Shown: one piece after another, positions 20,271-27,948 of the stretch
Layout of the letters: every line of letters begins with the position of its first letter
Numbering within the stretch: position 1 is the first letter of the stretch
Assembly (NCBI GenBank): GCA_965249005.1
Contig: CBDFLD010000017.1
Span: 124,001-188,000 of the forward strand
Source: CBDFLD01 sp965249005
GTDB lineage: Bacteria; Acidobacteriota; UBA6911
DNA: 64,000 nucleotides
Direction of reading: 5' to 3'
Position numbers and translations under genes: made by a program
The notes under the pieces: model-generated
Database searches by the model: none
Told to the model about the DNA's origin: nothing
What the model saw: the letters and a program-made list of their open reading frames with translations, nothing else

Positions 20271-20355
20271 CTTAAACGATGATTTGGCTTGGTCTATTCC
20301 TGATGCGATGGATCCCTTTCTCACTTCCATCTTGCTGATGTAGAGATGCACCTGG

Positions 20356-21000
20356 CTACGAACGCCTCCTTGCACGAGAGCGGGCCATTGCGTGTGCAAC
20401 TCGACATTTCTCCGAACAATATCTCTTCGTTTGCTTGCTTCGAATGAAGGAATTGCCACACCGTTCGCAGATATCAAAACTACCTATAAGACCTCGACTA
20501 TCTGGAAAGGCAAGTAGGTAGAGGCCGGCTACGGCCCTTTCACAATAAAGGCCATGAACGAGATACTCTTCTCGATACTTCCACCACATAACGAAACGTA
20601 TGGATTGCATGACGCTGTTGAGCGCTTTGCCGAGTTCAAAGAGTGGATTGGCGCCGTGTGACTGACTAGTAGGCCCCCAAAGATAACTAGCGGGATACAG
20701 ACGAGACCAGTCGTCCAAGGCCTTCTGTAGGGAGGAGTCATCCTGATTGATGAAAGCCTTTCTCATTAGAACGACAGTTTCTAGTAATGTTTTTTCCTCT
20801 TCGGACACACAACCATAGACTCTCTCAAAACGTGGCCTTCTTCTGGGCTTGGCATACATCTCCGCTGCTTCACTAGGAAGCTCCCGAACATACGTGTAGA
20901 GGTCATCCGTATCGGCTATTTCACCGATAGGTATGCGCCCATCTGCCTCCTCTTCTGAGTCACACCGCACAAGAATTGAAATACCAGTCGGGATTTTCAT
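20356..21000 (-). CDS. Hypothetical protein with C-terminal CGNR-like zinc finger
   Basis: This is a 214-residue protein. The first 170 residues are unassigned. The last 40 form a Cys4 zinc-ribbon of the CGNR type: FDICERCGNSFIRSK, then RYCSEKCRVAHAMARSRAR, where CxxC and CxxxC are expected to bind zinc and the basic tail nucleic acid. It is divergently transcribed from the small excisionase-like gene, with a repeat-rich operator region between them. CGNR proteins are often regulators, so a role as element regulator is inferred. The start lacks a clear ribosome binding site. Confidence 0.6.
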   Translation of the reverse strand: MKIPTGISILVRCDSEEEADGRIPIGEIADTDDLYTYVRELPSEAAEMYAKPRRRPRFERVYGCVSEEEKTLLETVVLMRKAFINQDDSSLQKALDDWSRLYPASYLWGPTSQSHGANPLFELGKALNSVMQSIRFVMWWKYREEYLVHGLYCERAVAGLYLLAFPDSRGLIGSFDICERCGNSFIRSKQTKRYCSEKCRVAHAMARSRARRRS

Positions 21001-21005
21001 AGCTC

Positions 21006-21050
21006 GTTATGGCTCGGTTATGGTTATGGTGTTATCTGATAGACCATAAC
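21006..21050. promoter_or_regulatory. Operator-like GTTATGG repeats in divergent promoter region
   Basis: GTTATGG occurs directly at 21006, 21017 and 21023, and inverted as CCATAAC at 21044-21050. This makes a GTTATGGT/ACCATAAC inverted pair. The cluster lies between the CGNR gene and the excisionase-like gene and is a likely binding site for one of them. Confidence 0.5.
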
Positions 21051-21097
21051 ATTATTGTTGTGCTTCAATCAAGTAGCTTCGAAAACGGAGAAAGCAA

Positions 21098-21331
21098 ATG
21101 GCAAAACACTTTGAGGTAACACCGAAAGAGGCGGCGCAGCGGCTTGGAGTCGGACTGTCTCACGCGTACCAGTTGATTTGGGCAGGACGATTGCGTGCGC
21201 GGAGAGACGACGGGCGTTGGCTTATTCCAATCTCAGCGATTGAGGAAAGGCTGGCAAGGACTCGGACGGGACAAGCTCAGAACACCCGAAGAGGGGGCGC
21301 GGTCGCAGGAGAGCGTGAGCGCCTAACCTGA
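21098..21331 (+). CDS. Excisionase-like helix-turn-helix protein
   Basis: This is a 77-residue protein with a MerR/excisionase-type winged helix-turn-helix (TPKEAAQRLGVGLSHAYQLI, then GRLRARRDDGRWLIPISAIEERL). Such proteins act as recombination directionality factors or local regulators in integrated elements. GGAGAAAG precedes the ATG. It heads the + strand operon of the element, 11 bases before the primase/helicase gene. Confidence 0.75.
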   Translation: MAKHFEVTPKEAAQRLGVGLSHAYQLIWAGRLRARRDDGRWLIPISAIEERLARTRTGQAQNTRRGGAVAGERERLT

Positions 21332-21342
21332 GCTTCTCAAAT

Positions 21343-23330
21343 ATGAATCCAGTCGAAGGATTTCTGCAGAACTTGCAAGGCGTGACAAAACAGCGCAATA
21401 AGCACTGGATGGCGCTTTGCCCTGGACACGAAGACAAGAATCCTTCTCTCTCTATTTCGCAAGGTAACGATGGAAGAGTCCTACTCAAATGCTTTGCAGG
21501 ATGCAAGCCCGAGCGAATTGTCTCCGCACTTGGGTTAGCAATGTCCGACCTTTTTGATCGCCGCAATGGGAGCGAAACAGCGGAAATGAATAGGAGTGTC
21601 AAGTCTGCATCGGCAATCAGACAAATCCTTGCTGACGGAGGACATCAAGCTACGGAAGAGTATTTCTACGCCCGGGATGTTCGCAAAGTCCGCTTTGAAC
21701 GAGTCGGTACTATTCAGCCTGGCAAAGGAAAGCCCGAAAAGACGTTTCGTTGGGAACACCGTAAAGACGGAGAGTGGTGGTCAGGTCAGGGGAAGCAACC
21801 AGTTCCCTTATACGCAAATCGATCCTTCCGAGATCCCGACATAATCGACCAGGCCATCGGCGTAGAGGGCGAGAGTAAGGCTGACTTGCTAGATAAACCA
21901 GGCATCCCTGCGTTCTCCTACCATTCTCTCAGGATAGATCAATGTGAGGTCCTTGCTGATTTGGATGTGATCCTTTTTCCTGACAAAGATGTGGCTGGCC
22001 AAAGGCAGGCAGTACAGGCTGCCCTCACCATTTCCAGGTCGAAGCAGGCCCGTTCCATTCGGATCATCCAGCCGCCAGATGAACTTCCTAGCCAGGGAGA
22101 TGTCGTTGACGGCATTCGTAGGTTTGGGTGGGACCGGCAGCGAATCGAAGGGCTCGTAGCCAGCGCGGTTCCGTATGTGCCAGGAGAGGACCCCGAATTA
22201 CCAAACGATGGTCACGGGTCCAGCCCGTCTCCGTGGTCAGAAGCCATCACCGCTCCAGAATTCATCAGCCAAGGACAGGCCAAGCCCGACGGTTGGAGGA
22301 ACCGATCGCGGCCAGCGGTGCAATTACCGAGATCTTTAGCCCGAGAGGCATCGGAAAGACACACATTGCTCTCTGGTTAGGAGTGATGCTGGCAGAATCT
22401 GGCCAGAGGATTCTGTTGATTGACAGAGACAATCCGCCAAAAGAGACAAAACGGAGACTCAAAGCATGGGGTGTCACAGATTCCAAACCCGGCTCTCTGC
22501 ACGTAATGACACGTGATCGGGCACCGTCGCTCAACGATACGGAATCCTGGAAGGCATTTCCGCATGAGGAATATGACATGGTCATCCTGGACTCACTCGA
22601 CGCTACTGCAGAGGGCATGGGGGAGAAGGACTCCTCCATGCCAAGTCGCGCTATCGCACCTCTTCTGGACATTGCCCGAAAGCCAAGCGGTCCTGCAATT
22701 CTCATACTTTGCAACACGGTCAAGAGCGGTAAGCACGGCCGCGGTAGCGGTGTTATTGAAGACCGGGCCGACATCTGCTTCGAGGTCAGGGATTCAACCG
22801 ATCTAATGCCCACGGGGACAAAACCTTGGTGGGAGGAACTGCCTGAAGCTGGCGTCGAGAAATGGTCTGAACGGGCAACACGTCGAAAGAAGCGCGACCA
22901 CTACAACCTGGCATTCGTTCCGTCCAAGTTTCGGATCGGGGAGGAACCCGAGCCCTTCATCCTGGAAATAAACCTTTCCGGAGATGAATGGTCGTGCCGC
23001 GACGTAACCGCAGACGTCGAGAGAGATGGCCGACAGCAGGTGGAAGAAGTCGAACGGCAACGTCAGCAAAAGGAACAGGCTGCGCTGACTGCGCTCGAGG
23101 GCGTGGTCTCTAAAGGCAATCCGATGAAAATCGGTGACGCAGTGGAATTTCTCCGTGACCGCGGGCTAAGAAGGAAAGATGCCCGCCAGCACATAGTGGT
23201 AGCCAACGGATTGAAATGGCGTGTTCACGAGAGGGCCGATATGAAGGGGAAACCAAAGTTTCTCTTTCCCGTGGATGAGGTCCTGGACCCATCCGATCAG
23301 AAGGGTTTTGACTTGGCGGAAATAACCTAA
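21343..23330 (+). pseudogene. Primase-helicase replication protein of mobile element, one frameshift
   Basis: The first frame has a CHC2-type zinc-binding primase start (MALCPGHEDKNPSL, then LLKCFAGC) and a TOPRIM-like part (IGVEGESKADLL, VILFPDKDVAGQ). A second frame carries a RecA-like helicase/ATPase: Walker A FSPRGIGKTH, Walker B MVILDSLDA, and LILCNTVKSGKHGRGSGVIEDRAD, as in RepA/DnaB-type AAA_25 proteins. The two frames switch near 22285-22296, where TAPEFISQGQAKPDG should run into a segment reading LEEPIAASGAITEIFSPRG. In related elements these domains form one protein, so a single-base indel is the simplest reading. It probably drove replication of the integrated element. Confidence 0.7.
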
Positions 23331-23435
23331 TTCAAAACCTATTGATAATAAAAGAGTTAAATAGGGGTATTTCTGCCGACCCCTATTAATAGTGGATGGC
23401 GGAAATGCTGTTTTCGCGAAGCCCTATCAGTAAAG
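23315..23435. repeat. Repeat cluster after replication gene, possible origin
   Basis: The 10-mer GGCGGAAATA or close variants occur at 23315, 23369 (inverted, TATTTCTGCC), 23398 and, beyond the IS256 insertion, 24894 (inverted). CCTATT-like motifs recur at 23338, 23382 and 23423. AATAGGGGT and ACCCCTATT (23360-23368, 23379-23387) form a perfect nine-pair inverted repeat. The position right after the primase/helicase suggests an origin region. Confidence 0.4.
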
Positions 23436-24866
23436 GAGTGAGTGCTATTGTTAGTTGAAATTCAATGAAAGGAAAGCGGCTCCAAGAGTGGTAGATTTTT
23501 GTTTTTAGCGAAAACGAAGTCAACCAATTCTCAAGGAGCCACTATGAAGAAGATTCTACCAAACAGCATCACATCGAAGCAAAAACGATCCTCAGGCGGG
23601 GCTCGGGTTCCGGAAATCAACGATCAGGTCAATGAACTTGATGCACGTATCGAGCTGATCCAAGCATTGATACCGCTCGGATTGAGAGCCGTCCAGGACA
23701 GCCTTGAAGATGAAGTCAACGAGCTCGCCGGGAAGCGTTATAGCCGAGCCGGCGGTGATTGCAACCTTCATCGATGGGGATCGCAAAGGGGTTCAGTGTA
23801 TCTCACAGATCAGAAGATTCCAGTCCGTGTTCCTCGAGTCCGGGACACAAACCACGGTCGTGAAGCGCCGTTGAGAACCTATAGGCAGTTGCAGCAACCC
23901 AGGAATATGGACGAGGGCCTTTTGAAGAAGGTGATCAACGGATTATCCTGTCGGAATTATCGGGAGTGCGCTGAGGCCGTTCCGGAGGCTTTTGGCATGT
24001 CAGCATCAAGCATCTCGCGCCGTACCATCCAAGTGACAGCTCGAAAACTGAAGGAGCTGCAGGAACGATCTCTTGCAGGATACGATTTTGTTGCTCTCTT
24101 TCTGGACGGCAAAAGCTTTGCATCGGAGCAAATCCTGATTGGATTGGGAGTGACCCTCGAGGGTGAGAAGATCATCTTGGGGTTCCTGCAGGCCAGTACC
24201 GAAAATGAACGAGTGTGTATAGCCTTTCTCCGAGGGCTAATACAAAGAGGGCTTTGCCATGACAAGGGCCTGATGTGCGTTATCGATGGGTCCAAAGGAT
24301 TGCGAAAAGCCGTCCAGGCGGTATTCGGCAACCGGGCGGTCGTGCAGCGCTGCCGATGGCACAAGCGTGAAAATGTATTGTGCTACTTACCCAAGAGCAA
24401 ACAGGGAACCTTTCGCAAACGATTGCAGGATGCCTATCAAAAGCCAAACCTGAAAGAGGCAGAAAAAGCGCTTCTAAGGGTCCGAAAAGAACTATTGCTG
24501 CTGAACCAGTCAGCGGCAGCCAGCTTGGATGAGGGTTTCGAAGAGACTCTCACCCTTCACCGGTTGGGCCTGGCTGAGGAACTCCGGGAAAGTTTCTCTA
24601 CTACGAATTGTCTTGAGTCCATCAATGCGCAGCTTGGACAAAGAACCGACAAAGTGGATTACTGGAAAAACAGCAACCAATTACATCGTTGGGTAGCTAC
24701 GGCATTGCTCGAGATCGAGCCGAGACTCAGGAAGGTCCGTGGCTATCGCCACCTACCGAGGTTACGTCGTTCCTTAAAAGCCCGCTTTTCAAAAGCCGTG
24801 GAGGAACGAATTGCGTGAATACCACGGGAGCCGCTATCCAATTTCAACTGAAAATGGGATTGACTC
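23436..24866 (+). mobile_element. IS256-B copy 1 (1431 bp, 8-bp target duplication)
   Basis: The ends are GAGTGAGTGCTATTGTTAG and, reversed, GAGTCAATCCCATTTTCAG, matching over the first four bases and most of the next 25. The target CAGTAAAG is duplicated at 23428-23435 and 24867-24874. The insertion lies in the repeat cluster behind the replication gene. Confidence 0.9.
23544..24818 (+). CDS. IS256-family transposase (IS256-B copy 1)
   Basis: This is a 424-residue mutator-type DDE transposase. AAGGAGCC precedes the ATG. The catalytic region includes DFVALFLDGKSFASEQILIG (first Asp), MCVIDGSKGLRKAVQAVFG (second Asp), RCRWHKRENV and NCLESINAQLG with the Glu. The frame is intact. A longer open frame begins 45 bases earlier without a ribosome binding site. 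The protein of copy 2 differs at scattered positions, mostly in the first 130 residues. Confidence 0.92.
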   Translation: MKKILPNSITSKQKRSSGGARVPEINDQVNELDARIELIQALIPLGLRAVQDSLEDEVNELAGKRYSRAGGDCNLHRWGSQRGSVYLTDQKIPVRVPRVRDTNHGREAPLRTYRQLQQPRNMDEGLLKKVINGLSCRNYRECAEAVPEAFGMSASSISRRTIQVTARKLKELQERSLAGYDFVALFLDGKSFASEQILIGLGVTLEGEKIILGFLQASTENERVCIAFLRGLIQRGLCHDKGLMCVIDGSKGLRKAVQAVFGNRAVVQRCRWHKRENVLCYLPKSKQGTFRKRLQDAYQKPNLKEAEKALLRVRKELLLLNQSAAASLDEGFEETLTLHRLGLAEELRESFSTTNCLESINAQLGQRTDKVDYWKNSNQLHRWVATALLEIEPRLRKVRGYRHLPRLRRSLKARFSKAVEERIA

Positions 24867-24949
24867 CAGTAAAGGGATTGGGTGGATACCGACTATTTCC
24901 GCCGAGAGAGATTTAACAGTTTGGTTCGCATCGCAATCGGCCATGTTAA

Positions 24950-25138
24950 CGAGGTCAACGGAGAGCATCGTTCCTATCGTGGGCAAGACCGAGCGTACCG
25001 TACAACGACGGGTGCGTAACCGGCATCAAGATCGGCACCGGTCCGGCCTGTTACGCTTGCGGGAGCACAGAACGCTGGAGGCGTTTTCGCGAGGGTCCGT
25101 GGATCTGTACACGATGCCACCCGTCACCACTGGATTAA
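24950..25138 (+). pseudogene. Zinc-ribbon protein tail (CxxC...CxxCHP), fragment
   Basis: In the frame ending at TAA 25136-25138 the text is GIKIGTGPACYACGSTERW followed by FREGPWICTRCHPSPLD. This is a four-Cys zinc ribbon like those at the C-termini of plasmid and phage replication proteins. The frame opens at a stop at 24947 and has no start codon I trust, and neighbouring frames are open too. It is therefore read as the tail of a replication gene broken by frameshift or by the IS256-B insertion upstream. Confidence 0.45.
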
Positions 25139-25145
25139 GTCAAAG

Positions 25146-25538
25146 ATGAACCTGACATTGACTGACCCCCTAGAGTTGAAAGAAGGCCAGATCGCGGAGC
25201 TACGGTCGCACGAGATCCCGGCGCTGAAGGCTCAGATCGCAGCCCGTCAGGGGGAACTCATTCAACGGCGATGGAGCATAAATAATGAGATCGCTTCCCT
25301 GGATGATCTTAGTCTCGCCTTGGAGAAGCGGTACTGGGAACTTCTCGATGGTGTGGGAAGTCTGGAACACGTGACCGTGGCCGAGGTCGCGGAAAAACTC
25401 AAACTCACAAAATCCTACGTCTACGAACTCGTGAGAACCGGGCGGATCGCGGCGACCATTGTCGGTGCACACAAGCGGATCCGGCACGAGGACGCCGAAT
25501 CGTTCATACGGGAGCATCAGAATGGCGTTGACAGGTAA
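25146..25538 (+). CDS. Coiled-coil plus helix-turn-helix DNA-binding protein
   Basis: The protein is 130 residues. The first 70 are a heptad-like helix rich in Glu, Gln and Arg. The last 60 are an excisionase/MerR-type helix-turn-helix (VTVAEVAEKLKLTKSYVYEL, then GRIAATIVGAHKRIRHEDAE). It is probably a directionality factor or regulator for the adjacent integrase. The start lacks a strong ribosome binding site. The promoter of the next gene lies within its last codons. Confidence 0.65.
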   Translation: MNLTLTDPLELKEGQIAELRSHEIPALKAQIAARQGELIQRRWSINNEIASLDDLSLALEKRYWELLDGVGSLEHVTVAEVAEKLKLTKSYVYELVRTGRIAATIVGAHKRIRHEDAESFIREHQNGVDR

Positions 25539-25557
25539 CGGATACGTGACGTATCAT
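25528..25557 (+). promoter_or_regulatory. Promoter overlapped by palindrome, upstream of XRE gene
   Basis: TTGACA at 25528-25533 and TATCAT at 25552-25557 are separated by 18 bases. The perfect palindrome GATACGT-G-ACGTATC (25541-25555) fills the spacer and part of the -10. The ATG of the repressor-like gene is only 7 bases past the -10, so the transcript would be leaderless or nearly so. This layout fits autorepression. Confidence 0.6.
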
Positions 25558-25564
25558 TACTCAA

Positions 25565-25780
25565 ATGACTGGCGAAGAACTCAAGGAAATCCGGACCCGT
25601 CTTGCGCTTACGCAGACGCAACTCGCGGAACTCGTCGGGGTTACTCGCAACTCGATCGCACGGCAGGAGCGGAACGAGATCGGGATCCGGGAACCCGTTG
25701 CGCGGTTGGTATACATCGTAGCGGAAGCACGACTGGGCGGTAAGGTGAAGTTGAAGTCTAAGCCGGTAAAGAAGAGGTAG
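25565..25780 (+). CDS. XRE-family helix-turn-helix repressor
   Basis: This is a 71-residue Cro/CI-type DNA-binding protein: EIRTRLALTQTQLAELVGVT is the first helices and turn, and NSIARQERNEIGI the recognition helix. It has a short basic tail and no dimerisation or peptidase domain. It lies 2 bases before the integrase start, so the two are co-transcribed and the protein probably controls integrase expression through the palindrome over its own promoter. Confidence 0.8.
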   Translation: MTGEELKEIRTRLALTQTQLAELVGVTRNSIARQERNEIGIREPVARLVYIVAEARLGGKVKLKSKPVKKR

Positions 25781-25782
25781 GG

Positions 25783-27267
25783 ATGTCCAGGGTTTGGAAG
25801 AGGAAGGATCGGAATTGTTGGGTTGCGGATTACCGTGATGCCGATGGGATGCGAAAACGCTTGACCGCCCGGAACAGAAAAGAGGCCGAGGATCTTTTGG
25901 CCGAAAAGATCAAGGAATCACGAGGACCCAAATCTGAGTGTACAGACCCCGACATCAAGTTCCGGAAATTCGCAGAAGGCTGGTTAGAGGAACAGGAACC
26001 TCTGGTTACGACGACCTCTGGACTCGAATCTAAGACGTTTGAAAGTTACAGATACCTACTGGAGAAACACATCATTCGTTCGAGTCTAGGGAGGTTGAGG
26101 GTCAAAGATATTCGACAGTGGCATCTAAAGGATTTCCTCAACCTCAAAAGGAGGAAGAAACCCGGCGGAACAAAACCACAGTTTTCCCCGAACAGCATCC
26201 GGCTCCTTCGCGCTACCATATCAACCGTGCTGACTGACGCCGTCGAACGCAACATCATCTCAGCCAATCCGGCCTTTCAACTCGGCCAAAGCAAGAGTCA
26301 GAAGCGCGAAAACAAGAAACTCAAAGCGGAGCAAAAGAAGAAACTTCGACCGATGAGCCGGGCGCAACTCGCCAAGTTTCTCATTGTGGCAAAGGCTGAA
26401 ACTCGCTACCTCGCCATCTTCACGTTAATGGCAAAGACGGGCTTACGACCGAGTGAGGCCCGTGCGCTCCACTATCACGGTGACGTCGATTTCGATAAGC
26501 GGATACTCAGCGTCGAACGGTCGATCAGCGGTAATCGAGAAAAAGGCACGAAGACGGACGAAGAGCGGGATGTGGACCTGAGCCGATCTTTGATTACCAC
26601 AATCGATTGGCAGAGACGATGGGTCCGCGAGGAAGCCATGAAGCGGGGCCGGGGAGAGCCGGTTTACCTGTTTCCAAACGAAGACGGAAAACCCTTGGAC
26701 CTTAGCAAACTCGGAAAGGTATTCCGGAGAATTCTGAAAAAAACAAAACTCCCATCGTTTCGACCATATGACCTGCGCCACACATTCGCCTCACAACTCC
26801 TCGCTCTAGGGACGCCCATAACCTACGTGAGCAAGAAGATGGGACACGCGGACCCCGCCACGACCCTGAAAATCTATGCCGATTGGATACCTGGCGAGGG
26901 TGGCGAGAAATACGTCGAACTTTTGGATCTCCCGCCCGGAACAGCGCCTCCGGGACCAGTTGCATCGGAGAATATTGCGGGACCTCCGAAAAGTTGGCAC
27001 CAAAAGTTGGCACCAAACAACTCTGACGAAAAGGCGTTGCCGCAAACCATTGATTTTATTGGAGCCAGCGGCCGGAGTCGAACCGGCGACCTACTAATTA
27101 CGAATCAGTTGCTCTACCAACTGAGCTACGCTGGCTCACTAAGAGTGCGGCGGGATCTTCGCACTCTCCGGATTGGGAATCCGGAGCAGGACCCGAAGAC
27201 CCGAAATGCAAGCGGTGAGATTAGCATTTTGGTCGAGGGTTGGGAAGGGGGGAGCGATAGCGGGTAA
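25783..27267 (+). CDS. Tyrosine-type site-specific integrase
   Basis: This is a 494-codon phage/island integrase. It has an AP2-like and SAM-like N-terminal part (ESYRYLLEKHIIRSSLGRLR), then the catalytic domain with Arg in TGLRPSEARAL, His-x-x-Arg in PYDLRHTFASQLLALG, His in KKMGHADPATT and the nucleophile Tyr in LKIYADWIP. Translation continues through an antisense tRNA-Thr gene, so the last 70 codons (from about 27060) are tRNA and flanking sequence rather than conserved protein. This shows that the element integrated at that tRNA. The element extends to lower coordinates. Confidence 0.9.
   Translation: MSRVWKRKDRNCWVADYRDADGMRKRLTARNRKEAEDLLAEKIKESRGPKSECTDPDIKFRKFAEGWLEEQEPLVTTTSGLESKTFESYRYLLEKHIIRSSLGRLRVKDIRQWHLKDFLNLKRRKKPGGTKPQFSPNSIRLLRATISTVLTDAVERNIISANPAFQLGQSKSQKRENKKLKAEQKKKLRPMSRAQLAKFLIVAKAETRYLAIFTLMAKTGLRPSEARALHYHGDVDFDKRILSVERSISGNREKGTKTDEERDVDLSRSLITTIDWQRRWVREEAMKRGRGEPVYLFPNEDGKPLDLSKLGKVFRRILKKTKLPSFRPYDLRHTFASQLLALGTPITYVSKKMGHADPATTLKIYADWIPGEGGEKYVELLDLPPGTAPPGPVASENIAGPPKSWHQKLAPNNSDEKALPQTIDFIGASGRSRTGDLLITNQLLYQLSYAGSLRVRRDLRTLRIGNPEQDPKTRNASGEISILVEGWEGGSDSG
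27060..27135 (-). tRNA. tRNA-Thr (anticodon CGU), CCA encoded
   Basis: On the minus strand acceptor GCCAGCG pairs with CGCTGGC, the D arm is GCTC...GAGC, the anticodon stem ACTGA/TTAGT encloses TTCGTAA (anticodon CGT), and the T arm is GCCGG-TTCGACT-CCGGC, followed by T and CCA. The 3' half is the presumed attachment site of the adjacent integrase; the integrase frame runs through the whole gene in antisense. Confidence 0.95.
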
Positions 27268-27370
27268 GCGTGTGCTGAACTGCGACTCTGGCTGAGGGTT
27301 TCATCGACGCGATAACGGGTTTTCGGGAAGTGCCGCTCACGGCGTGAGCGGCCTACGGGCGTCCTACGAT

Positions 27371-27900
27371 TTACACCGGCAGGCTTACTTTCGTTTGGCG
27401 GCCGCCGTTCGGGAGGCGCTCGATGCCGATGTCGCCGCCGTGTTCGCGGATGATTTGTCGGGCGCTGAACAGGCCCCAGTTTCCGGAAGTCACGCGGGTA
27501 CCGCGGACCTGAAATCCCGGCTCGAAGGCGGCCGCTAGATCCTCTTGAGAGATCTGGGCTTCATCGCGTACCAGCACTTCTACTTTGGAATCACTCCGCG
27601 ATGTCGTGACCGAGACCGTTCCTTTCTCTCCCGAGGCCTCGAGCGCATTTTGAAGCAGGTTCGAGAAGACGGCGCCGATCTGCTGTGGGCGGAGCTGGAG
27701 CTTGGGTAACTCGTCCCCGTCGAGTTCGATGTTTCCCTTGGCTTCCGCTTGGGACTGCAGCATCGTCGTCACGTCTCGCAGCAACCCGTTCAGATCCGCT
27801 GGGAGTACTTCGGCTCGATCCAGATTCGTCAGCCGCTGCATGCGTTCGACGATGTCGACCAGACGATGAGTCGATTGCTGTGCGGTTGTGCCTTCTATAA
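27371..27900 (-). pseudogene. Sensor histidine kinase C-terminal ATPase domain, truncated
   Basis: The fragment carries the HATPase domain of a two-component kinase: N box FSNLLQNALEA, a degenerate G1 box (VLVRDEAQISQED), the F-box-like AAAFEPGFQ and a G2-like SGNWGLFSARQIIREHGGDI. The phosphoacceptor His region and sensor part are absent. The 5' side is cut near 27900 where the rve-type transposon begins. G1 and G2 glycines are partly lost (SGNWGL instead of GTGLGL), so decay may have begun before or after truncation. Confidence 0.7.
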
Positions 27901-27948
27901 ATCGCGTCCCCGTTGAAGCCATTGAACTTGGATCCGTGTCGGTCCACC

